Notes under the pieces: generated by a model
The model's input: only the letters and a program-made list of their open reading frames with translations
What the model was told of the DNA's origin: nothing
The model's database searches: none
NCBI GenBank assembly: GCA_035578175.1
Contig: JAQMRL010000003.1
Span: 106,566,969 to 106,630,968, forward strand
Reading direction: 5' to 3'
Length of the DNA stretch: 64,000 nt
DNA from: Catonia carolina
Taxonomy: Eukaryota; Arthropoda; Insecta; Hemiptera; Achilidae
Made by a program: the position numbers and the translations under genes
Shown here: positions 34,115-45,460 of the stretch, in pieces
Layout of the letters: every line of letters starts with the position of its first letter
Numbering within the stretch: position 1 is the stretch's first letter

Positions 34115-34270
34115 TTAGTCCCCAGGCCACGATACGAACGCTGCGCTGGGCAAGTTTGGTGGTGGGACCACCACCTCTCTGCTTCCAAACCCACAGGATT
34201 TGTTCTCAGGGTTGACTCCCCCAGGTTCATCCGCCTCATTCGCCGTTGGGAAGCTTTCCTCTTCCGCCAT
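34115..34270 (-). CDS. 51-codon leading ORF of the RTE-like LINE, in frame with the endonuclease
   Basis: The ORF begins MAEEESFPTANEADEPGGVN and ends AFVSWPGD before a TAA. It contains a Pro/Val-rich stretch (REVVVPPPNLPSAA) and has no known domain. RTE-1 of nematodes is known to have a short first ORF of similar size. Here the ORF is in the same frame as the endonuclease and is separated from it only by the TAA. It may therefore be a genuine small ORF, or the original N-terminus of the polyprotein now cut by a nonsense mutation. Confidence 0.6.
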   Translation of the reverse strand: MAEEESFPTANEADEPGGVNPENKSCGFGSREVVVPPPNLPSAAFVSWPGD

Positions 34271-34734
34271 AGAGCCGTTGACCGTGCCTCAGTTGATCCG
34301 CGAGTGCTTATTTGACCTTCTGTCTTATTCGCACCTGTCCTGTATGTCTACAGGAACTTTCCCTATCAGCCATTGGGACGCGCCGTGTTGGGGTTGAGGC
34401 CCCCCATCCCAGTGTCTCACCCCCAGTTATGTCGATCAAAGTCGATCAAAGTAATATGCAAAATTCTTCAAAATTACATTTCAAAAGGAGTTTAGTTTCT
34501 TCATACTTTCTTTATCTGAGGTTCCAATCTTGAATTTCATAAAAATGTGGGGATAATCATTTTAGATTTCTTATGTGTTAATTATTTTTTAAATGCTAGG
34601 TAAATGCACTGAAAACTTTATTCTCCTTAATTTAAAGATCCATGTATCGTTCAGGAACGTTGGAATACCATTTTCCAAATACCTAATGTGTATCGGGTTA
34701 TGATTTGATTAGTTTGATTGATTTTTGATTTTAT

Positions 34735-35300
34735 CTTCTTCTTTAGCTGCCCTATCCAGATGCCGGTGATGATCATTGAGATCAGACTTTGTATACTGCT
34801 ACTCGAAATATTTCTACCCAGGTAATACCAAACCACTTTCTCAAATTAGCAAGCCAGTGTTTCCTTAGTGTACTAGGTGCTCTTCTTCTCCTTCATAAGA
34901 TGTCCTTTTGAAACATTGGTAATCATCACAGCAATTTCAATTTTATTGGCAGTCAGTCTAAAAAGCGCGCTTGTACCTATACCATATCAGTCCCGCAGGT
35001 GTTTCACCTACAACGTTTTCCTATGGCCTTAATGATATTCTACAATAATTTATACTTCTGATCTCTTGTCACGTGTTCAAAGTATTCCAAATTCCGTATT
35101 AAATGTTGGCTATAATTTCAATTTTTTTATAACGATCTCGGAGTTACAAAGTTCCTCATCCAAGAAACCTTCAACATCTTTCTGCAACACCACATCTCAA
35201 AAACCTTAAATTCCAGATTCTTGAATTCTCCCAACCTTGCTTGAATAACAATTTCAAATTTTGTCCAAGCGTTTAATTATATATTCGAAGCACTCAAACT
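34735..35300 (-). pseudogene. Decayed LINE C-terminal region
   Basis: On the minus strand, spread over several frames: FEMWCCRKMLKVSW (about 35,200), NLEYFEHVTRDQKYKLL (about 35,080), LTANKIEIAVMITN (about 34,940) and LRKWFGITWVEIFRVAVYKV (about 34,840-34,780). It ends with a (GAA)-rich tail near 34,735. This is the insect LINE pattern 'FEMWCYRRMLKISW / RKLEYFGHVMR / NLR.WFG...LFR.A..K'. Multiple stops and shifts mark an old copy. It starts about 280 bp outside the young LINE. Confidence 0.6.
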
Positions 35301-36784
35301 TGCGCTGTTTAATCATCAATACTGCTCAACCCAACATCCCAATCCCTGAAGGACCTCTTCATTATTACTGTGATCAACCCAAAATATTTTTAAATAAATC
35401 GATACAACCACAGATTTTACCTAATGAATGAAACTTTTTAATTATTACGATATAGCTTTTATTGTACAACTTTTACTTTGTTTATTTTAGAAATACACGA
35501 AGAACTAAAAACATTTTTGTTTTATATGAACAATTTTGATTTTCTAACTCAAACTTGAATCACACCAACTCACACTTTTTGTTCCCGCTGCAATTTAACT
35601 TAAGAAAAAGTAGTAATCAGTTACAGAAAGTTTACTAAATTACACGGTAAAGTATGATTGGATGAAAATGTACAGTGGATATAAGAAGGGGTTTGCATTA
35701 ACTTAACATAAATTTAGAAAATGTTATTCCTCTTAGTATCTATATTATATTCTTTTAAAATAAACTTTTGTATCATTTTTGCTACTTTAACACTTCCCTT
35801 CTAATTTTAATAATATGTTAATAATATTCTTTAAATACATTATGGACATTAATAAGTGCACTCCAACTTATCAACTTTTTATAAGCACTCTAAAACTTTT
35901 TAAAAGTACAACTTCTTTATGAATTGTAGAATGCAGAATCAGTTCAAAGATAACTTGTTTTTTACGTCGTAACGACTTCTTACTTATAATCCCGTCTCTC
36001 TATAATCAATTTTATTAATTGGAAAATCGACTTTTAATTAGTTTCCTTCAAGTCATTGACAAATAATCTAAAATGTATATCTTTCAAAAGTAATATACCA
36101 TTTTATTTTTTCATTATTTTTGTTATATTCTCGCTTAAAAGAAATATAGAACTCTTTTCTTAATTGCAATAAAATTTTTATGGAAATACAACTAAAAAAA
36201 TTAAAAGAAAATTGTATCTGTATTTAAATTTAAATGAAACCGGATTTTATCGTTTTCTTGTACTTTTTATGTTATAAAAACTTTTGACAGTATTTTCAAT
36301 GAAAATTTAATTTAAAAACTGTAGAAATTAAAAAAAACGAATTTACATATAAATGGTAAAAATTGTATTAATTATCTTCAGATATTTTAAAGATGCGTGA
36401 AGCGCAGATTTCCTTTTATTGAGTGGTTTTTGGCTCGATTCCCAATAAACCTGTCAGTGATTAGTATTTTATTTACTACAGCTTCTGAAAAAATCTCATT
36501 ACTGTGCGGGTAACAAATTAATAAAGATGTAATACCACTCACGTCTACTTTACTAGCATCGGATAAAGAGCTGCGAGAAAATGGAAATGAACACTGTGTT
36601 CATCATCTTTCATTTACAAATGAAATTCATTTAGTATGACATTATTTAGGCCTAACGCAGCAACCGATTTTAAAGCTATTCTATTTTGAATGAAACCCCC
36701 TAAATATTGTAATGTGCTTTCATATATTACTTATTTAAATTCTTATCTTATCTTATCAAATTTATCTGACTTGCAATCTTATAG
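35301..36784. other. No feature seen
   Basis: AT-rich stretch without recognisable coding sequence or repeat borders. Confidence 0.4.
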
Positions 36785-36875
36785 TTTCGGCCTAATTAGG
36801 ACCACTTGATCGACCCGTGATGCAACTGACTTCTACAACGGGGTCCCGGGTTCTATTCCCGGTCACATCTGGCAT
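36785..36875 (+). mobile_element. tRNA-like SINE head
   Basis: It contains GGGTCCCGGGTTCTATTCCC (B-box-like) followed by GGTCACATCTGGCATTTTT. The same 'TCTGGCAT' follows a B-box-like motif at 47.46 kb. The A-box region (GATCGACCCGTGATGCAACT) is weak. It is probably the head of a truncated SINE. Confidence 0.4.
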
Positions 36876-37769
36876 TTTTTCATCACTCATTTTTATCAAT
36901 CACCCTACTCATTGTCTGCATTAGCAGTACTTTTAAAAGAGTCGGACTTAAAAACAAAAAAAGGCACTATTCTATTTTTATGTTTCCTTCTTCCCAATCA
37001 TTTTTGTATTTCACCAATAAACTCTTTACTCTGTCTATTTCTTCTTGTCATTTGTGAACTCCTCTTTCTACTAAAATTTTCATCTTCATTTTTTGTTTGT
37101 TTTTAGCTTCTATAAACCATCTACTCTGTTTTATAATTTTTGCATTTATCGAATAAGTAACTGTTTTTGTAAATTGTTTCTTGTTAAGTCTATAGTTATT
37201 CCATAATATTGAATATTTCTTTTTCCCAAAGATTACGTTAACCTTTCATTTAATTTTTCTCATTCCTAGACGTCTCTTTATTTCTCCGTAACCTATATTC
37301 TTCATTTTCATTTTTCTTTTGACCACATATTTTCCAGAACGATTTTCGTTTAGCATTATTATTTTCATTATTCTCGTTCTGGTGGATTATACATACGAGT
37401 GCATATGATGCTTTAAGTTTTATAACTGCATCGTAGTGTCTTAATTTACAGTTTAAATATATCATTTTTTCTGTAAATATTTTTCATCAGTTTATACGAT
37501 CTCTCCAATTTTTCCATCATATTTTCCAGAAATAAATATTTTTGACTACCTAATACGATATTGGGGTTTCACTCCGTAATTATCATTCTTTTATTTTTTA
37601 TTCACATAATATTATCGTTAATTTTTTTTCAAAACAAACATTTTGGCCCCCTAATTGGTGTAATTCAATAAATTTTATATCATTTTAAAAATCTCACAAA
37701 TAGAATAAGCAGAAATTTTGAATTACATAAAATTTTCATTCAGATATCACACCCATGTTTGTATTTTAA
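36876..37769. other. No feature seen
   Basis: AT-rich spacer. No motif is found in the short open frames. Confidence 0.4.
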
Positions 37770-37995
37770 TAACGTGCGTATTACACAGACTAGCACCGTA
37801 AAATATATTTGCCTCGCGTTGAAAAGAATATGAAATACTCACTCTTGACGAAAACGTACCGCATTAAATCAGTAGCTACAAAATCTCAACTCTTTTCTAC
37901 GTCAACGACACGAAAATTATACAAGGCTTTTCACTCTAAATTACATAACTACATAAATTCAGAAGTACAAAGACTGTCACTTGGACAATAAATAT
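37770..37995 (+). pseudogene. Possible Jockey-type LINE remnant
   Basis: QTSTVKYICLALKRI (37,777 on) resembles the 'TVKYLGL..DKRL' block of the LINE at 42.4 kb, and after a frame change TRKLYKAFHSKLHNYINSEV resembles its 'YLYKHFHDKSHEHENPLVRS' segment. The middle part is missing or unrecognisable, so it is an old, internally deleted fragment at best. Confidence 0.4.
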
Positions 37996-40002
37996 ACAGC
38001 CCAAGAAAGAGACTAAAAAAGATGATAAAATAAGGGATTTATGTAGTAGTCGTTTTGTTTGTAGTGTGACGGTTTGCCATTTCTTCCTCTTTCAAAACAA
38101 AGAAAGACATTTTTATACTATCAATATTTTGTAAATGCTGGTTGTTGAGTGTACGCACGTCTACTTTCTTTTTTTAAGTCACGTTAAAAATTGTAGAGTT
38201 AATTGACCGAATGAAAAAATAAATTTTATGTGTTTTATAGCAAAGCATTTTGGGTATTTTATATTTTCGGGTCGCACCTCGTTCCCTAAGGTAGGGGGTA
38301 GTAATTTATAACTCATAAATGGTGCATTGTAACGAAAAAGTGAATAGAGAATTTTTGTGCCCCATTTAAAGTACTTCAAGACCATGTAGCTAAAGTTCCT
38401 TGTATCCCAATGGTTCGCTGAGAAAAGTCAAAAAATGTATTTTGATGATTTGTACCCCGGGGTTTATATTATTCTTTTCTTTCGCCTCAAAAAATGTTCG
38501 TATAAATTTTCAGAACTAAATGTTTTGTCTATATTTTCGTCCGAAATTATTACTAAATGTTTTTCAAAATGATTTTATTGTCCGTTTCCTCCGGAAAACT
38601 TATTCGAACAAAAGTTTCTTCGTACGAAATGTTTTGTTAATTTAAACATCAGAGAATTGGCAAACCTAATCGGAGCGTGCAGCCCTACGAAGTTTTCTCG
38701 TACCACCTTACTCATACTATCATTTCCTTATCCATCTAACCCCATTAGCGACCGAACTTCACCTTATGGCAAAGTGCGGACGCGCATCGTACTTACTTCC
38801 TTGGTATCTGATCCACTTATGAATTCTGATCCATCTAACCCACTGATGCGAGATACAGAAGCGGCGCGAGGCGCCGCTGGAGTGTAGAGCATTTATTTTC
38901 AAAGTACTGAAAAATGTAATGAATTTTATTTCAAACGAAGAACAGTAATAGTTAGTGATTGGTGAAGGGGACAGCTCATAAGTTTTATGGGATATAAACA
39001 CGAATAAAAATAAAAACCGAGCAACATACACAAAATTGTAAAGTATAAATTATTTTTAAAATATATTTTCTTAAGATAAGTATTATAAACAATACAGGTT
39101 TTTTTGTAATGTGATGACAGCATGTCTTGTTCTTAAAAACTATTTAAGTCCTTCAATAAATAATAGTACTTAGCGAATGTTATTTTATAGAATATTGCAA
39201 AACAATTTTATCTGTCTGAAATAGGTCACCCGTAAAAATTTAACTAGAGCAAATATTTATATAAGTTAGATCCACAAATTTATTTCAGTGTTCCGAACGA
39301 GTTAGCTAAACTATAAAAATGAGAAAGCATTAAAGTCATAAAAAATAAGTTTTCCAATTTCAACTGATTTCAAATGTCTTTATCACTTTATCATAGCGTA
39401 TTTACGTTATAAATTTCAGTAAAAAAAGTTAACTTGATTCTTTAAACTAAAAAAGTACGTATTTTCTAAAAAATTTCAAAATATAAATATATTCATGTAT
39501 AATTAAATATAAATATTAGCTTAAAGCACAGCTTTACAGAGCTTTATTCATGTTTACCTAAAACTTAAAAATAAATAAACTTTCTTGTTCCACCCCAGAA
39601 GAGTTTCCAGAAATTATCACTGCAATCACAAAGTTAAATACGGCTATAAGTTTTTAAAGAACTGTTTCCTTTAAATATTTTGAAAACTTCAAGAATTTCT
39701 TCAGGACATAACCATATTTCTTTAGGACGAAGCCATATTCCTAAATTATATTTCTTCCCTTAACCTTTTTTCTTCCTTGGCCACATTTCTTTTGGACATC
39801 GAGGGGGACTTCTGTAGCTTCACAGAAATTATATGTTAGAGGAATATTTTCTTAGTACTTTACATTGGCTTTCAATTTAAATGACCAATGTTCTGTTTTA
39901 TCCAAAAATCGAAACGTTTAAGTGTATTCCAAAACTAAAATACAATTTAAACGTAAATTATAGGAAAACTAAAGTGCGATACCAATGTTATTTAAATTGT
40001 TC
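37996..40002. other. No recognised gene; one GC-richer patch
   Basis: Most of this stretch is AT-rich and featureless. The segment 38,660-38,890 is clearly richer in G and C (it includes AAGCGGCGCGAGGCGCCGC) and has open frames on both strands, but no motif that I recognise. Confidence 0.4.
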
Positions 40003-40166
40003 ATTTTTTTAATTGATTTACAGTCGCTTCAATAGGTTCGTGATCTGTGGATTTTGGGACTGGAACGATTGGTTTCCACGTGTAAACATTTCTAGATCAC
40101 AGCAGGGTATCGAACCCGGAACCTTCCGCATAAAAGGATTGCACATTAACCACTACGCCACGAAAG
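40003..40166 (-). mobile_element. SINE-B copy with clean pol III boxes
   Basis: The minus-strand head is GTGGCGTAGTGGTTAATGTG (A box) with GGTTCCGGGTTCGATACC (B box), then CTGCTGTGATCTAGAAATG, CGTTCCAGTCCC, and the tail ATTGAAGCGACTGTAAATC with a short poly(A). It is a full-length SINE-B. Confidence 0.85.
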
Positions 40167-40273
40167 TATATTACTTATAGCCAGTAGCCTACTCCACGGA
40201 CGTTAAACAAAAAACAAAAAAAACAAAACAAAAAAATACTCCACGGAGACGATCAGAAAGTTATTTAATTTTT

Positions 40274-41214
40274 ACTTTCTCTTGCCTACATGAATAAAAT
40301 AGGAAGGAAAGTATTGTTTTTACGTCAGGTTTTCGAAATCGAGTTTTCACCGGATCTACACATTTTCAGACCCCGTGAACCCAAAAAACCTGATTTTAGC
40401 GATCGGTCTGGGTGTGAGTGTGTGTGTGTGTGTGAACAGAATATCTCAAGAACGGAACTTCGTATGAACTTGAAACTTGAAACTTATTAGATATTACTAC
40501 TGGACCCAACACGAACATTTTCATCAAAATCGGTCGGCCGGAAGTATTAGTTTATTCGTGTAATTTTTCACTTTTCTGCGATTTTCTCAAAAACGGCGCC
40601 TACGATATTTTTAAAAATCGCCTCATTTACTACATTTTTTATGCTCTACAAGATAGGGTAGGCGCCACGTCTGCTGAAATTTTTGGGGAGGCTATTTTCA
40701 CCTAAAACATTTGTTTTTTTAAGATTGCAGCTTTAATATGAATTTTAGAGCAAAAAGTATATAATAAAAGTTATAGAGAATTTAAAATCCTACAACTATT
40801 AATTCAAACATTTTTTGTACAACGCTTAGTTTAGCGGTAATTAGCGATTTTCTGTTTTTTTCATGAAAATGTGTAAAAAATAGATTTGTTTTAAAGATTT
40901 CAGCCTTAGTATACATTTTACGACATAAGTATGTATAATCAAATTTATAGAAAATTAAAAGATCTATAACTATTATTTAGAGCATTTTTCTCTACAGAGC
41001 CTAGTTTAGCGTGAAAGTGATTTTCCGTATTTGTAAGCCAAACTGAGGTTGATTTTCATTTTGGGTTTTTCACTCAAGATTAAAATTAGATTATGTTTAT
41101 TGAGGTTAGTTTTTTGTTTTTTTTTCTGATGTTTTATTACTACTGTTAGGTTATATTGTTATAATTATTTGCATTGGCAAGAGAAAGTTGTGTGAGTGTT
41201 TCACACCAGACTTT
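40274..41214 (+). repeat. Element E, copy 2, with 13-bp inverted ends and a duplicated ~185-bp unit
   Basis: ACTTTCTCTTGCC at 40,274-40,286 is exactly inverted at 41,176-41,188. Homology to the 11.4-12.3 kb copy continues past the right inverted repeat through the hairpin GTGTGAGTGTTTCACACC to about 41,214, so the inverted repeat may be subterminal. Two units near 40,725 and 40,900 share (G/T)ATT(G/T)CAGC, TATAGA(G)AATTTAAAA and GCTTAGTTTAGCG-like segments. A (TG)n run lies at 40,413-40,433. Phrases such as CAAGAACGGAACTTCGTATG and CATCAAAATCGGTCGGCCGG are common in arthropod repeats. No transposase is visible. Confidence 0.65.
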
Positions 41215-41283
41215 TTTTTATAAATGAAAACGAGTATTTTGGTTACATAATATTATATAATTAAATTTAAACTTACAGTTAGA

Positions 41284-41350
41284 CTGCCTTTACGGCGTAG
41301 CGGTGATGAGTGTACTGTAGTGCAAACCATAATGTCCACAGTCTATTTAC
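41284..41350 (+). mobile_element. Possible tRNA-like SINE head
   Basis: GACTGCCTTTACGGCGTAGCGG resembles a pol III A-box region and resembles GACTGCCTCGTTGGCGTAG at 53,631. No B box is visible, so this is weak. Confidence 0.25.
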
Positions 41351-42422
41351 CGGGCGTAGTCTAGACATTTTAACTTGATAAAATCTACCTCATTAGTCCA
41401 TAAGCCGCTTTGATCCTAATAACTTAGTAGATAATACGATTTTAAATAATAACTAAGCAGAGAGAAACATATAAGAGTGAAAACAGGTCGTATATTTTGC
41501 AGTACAGCATATGAGTAAATCCATTTAATTTTTTGAGAAAAATACGCCTATCTTGTTCTGTAACCATGACTACAATACTCTCCCGTCGAATATAATCCTT
41601 TGATATTTTATTCTAGATGTCTCCAGTTGTAAATTTTCATAAAAAGGTTTTTTCATTATGGTTTTATGTACAATATACACTCTGTACACATATACAGTGC
41701 ATTATAACAAGGTTTAAAACGGAGAGTTTATGTCGTATTGTACTAGTCACTTTGTTACAATGAGTGTACTAAATATATTAGCTACATAATGCAATTATTA
41801 TCCTCTCTAATCTTATATAAGAGTATTTTGCTTTTACCTGGATTTCAGACTTATCCTTTATCCCTCATTGCGAATAATGTAGCAAAATTTTGTTCATTTT
41901 TTTTGTTAAATTAAACCTTTTAAAAATTTGTTTTATTAAATTAACTTTTTATTCATAATATAGTCTACATACTGAGTTGTACTTTAATATATACTTACAG
42001 TGAACCCTAAATTAATTATTATTGTAGTACCCTCTGTGAGAGCTTTCTTACTCACGGGTCGTCAGTTAAGTTCAAATTTTTACTGTTCATATTTTCATGA
42101 TGCAAATTCTCTTCTCAATTAATCGTCAGCTTATTATAAAAATCTGTAACACAAGTTTTTTAATTTTTTCTTTAAAAGAAATAAACAGATTTTAATTAAT
42201 TAAGAACATTAGAAAATATATGTAGGATTGAAAAATTGTATAATTTAAAATGTTTTGTAAAGTTATCTTAATGTTGTTTTTTATGAATTAATTTTTTAAT
42301 TCGTAATTAAAATTTCAAAAATAAAATTAAAAGTTAAATTTTCGTAGAATTTTCCCAAATTCATCACTGATTCTTTACGATTACTGATGACAAATAATGG
42401 TAAGTTTAAAAAATTTACTGCC
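41351..42422. other. No feature seen
   Basis: AT-rich spacer. Confidence 0.4.
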
Positions 42423-42429
42423 ACTATGA

Positions 42430-42993
42430 AAATCCCTTCACGTAACTTTCACACTCCGTCATGGTGATTGCCCACCAGTATACATAGACAATGAACCTCT
42501 CACAAAAACAGATACGGTCAAGTATCTCGGTCTGACTTTCGATAAACGACTAACTTGGAGCACACATATCAAACGGAAACGTTTATTACTGAATTCCCGA
42601 CTTAAACTTCTATATTCCCTACTTCACAAACGATCAAAATTACCAATAGCACAAAAATTACGCATATATTGTTCTCTTTTGAAACCTATTTGGACCTATG
42701 GATCCCAAATTTACGGTTCAACCAAACCCTCTAATTTGCAACGAATTCAAGCATTCCAGTCAAAAACATTACGCCTTATAGCAAATGCACCTCTTTACGT
42801 TAGCAACAAAACCTTACATACAGATTTGAAAACACCACTTGTACAAAGTTCCATTGAATACCTATACAAACACTTTCACGACAAGTCACACGAACACGAG
42901 AACCCCCTGGTGCGTTCACTTTCCTCCGTCCATTTACCTGATAATCCCCCTAGACGCCTTAAAAGACGCTGGAGTAGAGACCTGCTAATTTGA
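42430..42993 (+). CDS. Jockey-type LINE reverse transcriptase C-terminal region (truncated)
   Basis: The frame is open from 42,430, just after a TGA in the flank, to the stop at 42,993: 187 codons with no natural start. It reads HVTFTLRHGDCPPVYIDNEP, TVKYLGLTFDKRLTWSTHIK (reverse transcriptase motif E region), LLKPIWTYGSQIYG, LQRIQAFQSKTLRLIANAPL, and finally PPRRLKRRWSRDLLI. This is the part downstream of the catalytic FADD box in Jockey-type LINEs. Catalytic residues are absent because of 5' truncation on insertion, so no function is expected. Confidence 0.9.
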   Translation, partial: KSLHVTFTLRHGDCPPVYIDNEPLTKTDTVKYLGLTFDKRLTWSTHIKRKRLLLNSRLKLLYSLLHKRSKLPIAQKLRIYCSLLKPIWTYGSQIYGSTKPSNLQRIQAFQSKTLRLIANAPLYVSNKTLHTDLKTPLVQSSIEYLYKHFHDKSHEHENPLVRSLSSVHLPDNPPRRLKRRWSRDLLI

Positions 42994-43145
42994 TATACAA
43001 ATTTCATTCTTGGGGAGGCACCAATGGGGGCCCTACCCCTCTCATGCCTGTCATGTCATTTACATTATTATCATAATCATCACATTTGCTTGTTGTAACG
43101 TTTTACAGTTGTAAATAAAGAATTAAAGAGAAAAAAAGAAAAAAA
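42433..43145 (+). mobile_element. 5'-truncated Jockey-type LINE with 10-bp TSD
   Basis: ACTATGAAAA flanks the insertion at 42,423-42,432 and 43,146-43,155. It contains an intact C-terminal frame (42,430-42,993), a short 3' UTR, and an A-rich tail (GTAAATAAAGAATTAAAGAG followed by A-runs). The uninterrupted frame and perfect TSD suggest a recent insertion. Confidence 0.92.
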
Positions 43146-43155
43146 ACTATGAAAA

Positions 43156-43954
43156 ATTTGGCGTTGATTTTGACTTATTCACCAGCAGTTAACGTGGGCG
43201 TAATTGTAGGTAATAAATAAAATTTGAACATAGACTATGATTACAGATGCAAGTAAATTTCAATATTAATTATAGTTTTAAAAGTATTGTAGTTATTTAT
43301 AGCGCAACTATAAATCAAATGTTTTCGTGTTATAGCGTTTGGAATCACGGAGATGAGTTCTCGACCCATAGTATAAATTGCATATCTATATTATTTGATG
43401 GATGGCAGTTTGCCTAACATTTATGGGAAGATTTTTTTTATAGTTATTATAGTTTTCACCTATTATGTAACCTTTGTTTAACGTTCAACGTAATATGTAT
43501 TGTACTTCACATTGTCCTTTTTTAAAGATATTTTCTTTACTGAGAATAAAATTTGTTTAATAATGAAATCACGACTTTTATTGAAACCGGTTCTGCGGTA
43601 GATATTTATTTTTATTATATTGTTATTATAATAAAGATTGAAAATAATCTACTGTTATTTATACTCACCTTGTAAGTATTCCATTTACTGTGTATATAAT
43701 ACGGTAAATAGAATTTTATGTATGTAAGTTAGTACTGGCGTAAGTAAATGTTTTCAAAGGATGTTTGATCATATAAAATCAAAGAGATGCTAATAATCTT
43801 AACTGTGGCACATTTGTATATCCTTGGACTGCGAAACGGGAGTTTCAATGTTGACTGCCGGCTAGATTTTAACAAAAAAAACATGGTTTCCAGACTAACT
43901 AACAGCGCATTAATAGGTTACACGCTAAAGAAATTCAGTTATGCAAACAGAACC
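43156..43954. other. No feature seen
   Basis: AT-rich spacer. The open frame at 43,787-43,987 runs into SINE-D and has no motif. Confidence 0.4.
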
Positions 43955-44275
43955 AACCGGGTTGATCTAATAAAGTCGTCGCAGTGAGTCAGCTGTTTGT
44001 CAGTTGATGTACGGATACAAAGGTTCCGTGATTCAAATCCTAGAAAAGGTGGTCGTTAATTTTACAGATTTGAACACTAAACACTAGTGATGGGTATACT
44101 TTGATGGCTAGGGTTCTCAATTAACCATACTTCCTCAGGAATCGTCGGCCTGAGTCTGTACAAGACTACACCTCATTTAGATGACATACACATCATCCTC
44201 ATCTCATTGGGTCATGAGTTGGTGTAAATTAAACAGATTTCAACGTACACACATTGTGGTTAAAAAACTACCAAC
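43955..44275 (+). mobile_element. SINE-D copy 1
   Basis: The head is CCGGGTTGATCTAATAAAG with the B-box-like GGTTCCGTGATTCAAATCC. The body includes GGAATCGTCGGCCTGAGTCT, GTACAAGACTACACCTCATT and CATCCTCATCTCATTGGGTC, and the end is AACGTACACACATTGTGGTT. The same blocks in the same order occur at 45.8-46.6 kb. Confidence 0.7.
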
Positions 44276-44819
44276 AGATGATTCACGGTGATTCACCTGT
44301 GCCAACTGAAAATATTAGATAGCTTTTACGATCCAAATGGACTCATTAGAAATCAGCTGTTCAGATATTAATATATAAATCTTATGATTTTTCATTTGTA
44401 TGTAACGGTTCATTTAGAACCGCTGGGCTGGAAAGGGTTAAAACCTACCATTGTTTTTCCATACCACTATAATTACCAATTGCCAAGCTTTTTGTGGTAC
44501 TTGAAACAAAATGAAAAATAATGTTAAATATTTAAAGATTTAAAAAGACCTGTTCCTGATACATAATGTATTGTAGTTTTCAGTGTTTTTGTTATGGTCT
44601 TGGTGTACATACTGCTTGTGTTATTATTACACTAAAAAACCACTTAGGTATTATACCGCAGGGAAAAATAAGTTTCAGAAATTTAGTTAGGCTTACATAC
44701 ATACTAGCTTTAATAAGATTAGCCTGTTTTTGTGAGATTTGATTTTCTTTTTTACAATATTGTAGTAAACCTCTTCCAAGGTCTACCCACATCACCCTCA
44801 GGTCTGTCTGTACGGTAAT

Positions 44820-45460
44820 TCTTCGAGAGGTATTCTTCCTGGGAGCATCCATTGAACATGATCTTAAATATTCTCTGATTTTAGTATTCAGAGCTTGAAC
44901 TCCCAGCTCCGTTCGATTGTTTTCAATTTGAAATCTATATCATTGGAAAAACCTTTGACTGTCCAAAGGAATCGCATTTCTGCTATTCACTTTTCTTTTC
45001 TTAAAACTTTTGTCCAGATTTTACTTTCATAAGCCAATATGGACATAGCCAATGACTTTGAAATGTAAACTCTTTTTATCTTGCTACCAATATCTGTTTT
45101 TTTTTTTTTTTTTAGATATTGTAATCTAAGTAAAAGAAAGCAGATACTTGTTCCAATATAAAATCCGTAACCAATATCTTGGATCTGATTGGTCACTATC
45201 CTTTAAAACCCACTTTGGTTTTGTTGGGAATATCCAAAGACCAAATTCGCTTCATATTTTATCAAGCTAAAAGAATGTAGGTCGACCTCGGTAATGCACA
45301 ATACCACTTGATCATTTGCGAACAAAAGCATAAAAGCGACTCACATCCTTATCTTAATCTAGTTTCTCCATCAAGCGGTTAGTTATCTCGTTATGTAAAT
45401 ACTGAACAGCGTCGGAGAGAAGCTGTATCCCTATTTCAATTTCTTTGTTTATCTGAACCT
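44820..45460 (-). pseudogene. Decayed LINE reverse transcriptase
   Basis: The minus strand carries, in order and in changing frames: GYSFSPTLFSIY (motif B, about 45,430), FMLLFANDQVVLCITEVDLH (motif C with FAND for FADD, about 45,330), VYISKSLAMSILAYESKIWT (about 45,080-45,010), AEMRFLWTVKGFSNDI (about 44,985), and ELGVQALNTKIREYLRS (about 44,905). The loss of the second catalytic Asp (FAND) and the stops show that it is dead. The segment order is that of a non-LTR retrotransposon; no 3' tail is seen. Confidence 0.75.

Larger units (their letters stand above)
31216..34432 (-). mobile_element. Near full-length RTE/BovB-like LINE with 10-bp TSD
   Basis: CGATCAAAGT lies at 31,206-31,215 and at 34,433-34,442, where it is doubled by a second copy at 34,443-34,452. 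This brackets a 3.2-kb insertion reading on the minus strand. The order is a ~160-bp 5' leader, a 51-codon ORF (34,115-34,270), an apurinic-type endonuclease (to 33,014), a linker and a reverse transcriptase ending at 31,230. A short 3' end with a (GAC)n tail follows immediately. Lack of a long 3' UTR, a microsatellite tail, a single main frame and a tiny leading ORF are RTE-clade traits. The coding frame has two in-frame stops and one frameshift, so it is dead or nearly so but recent. It is more GC-rich than its surroundings. Confidence 0.9.
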
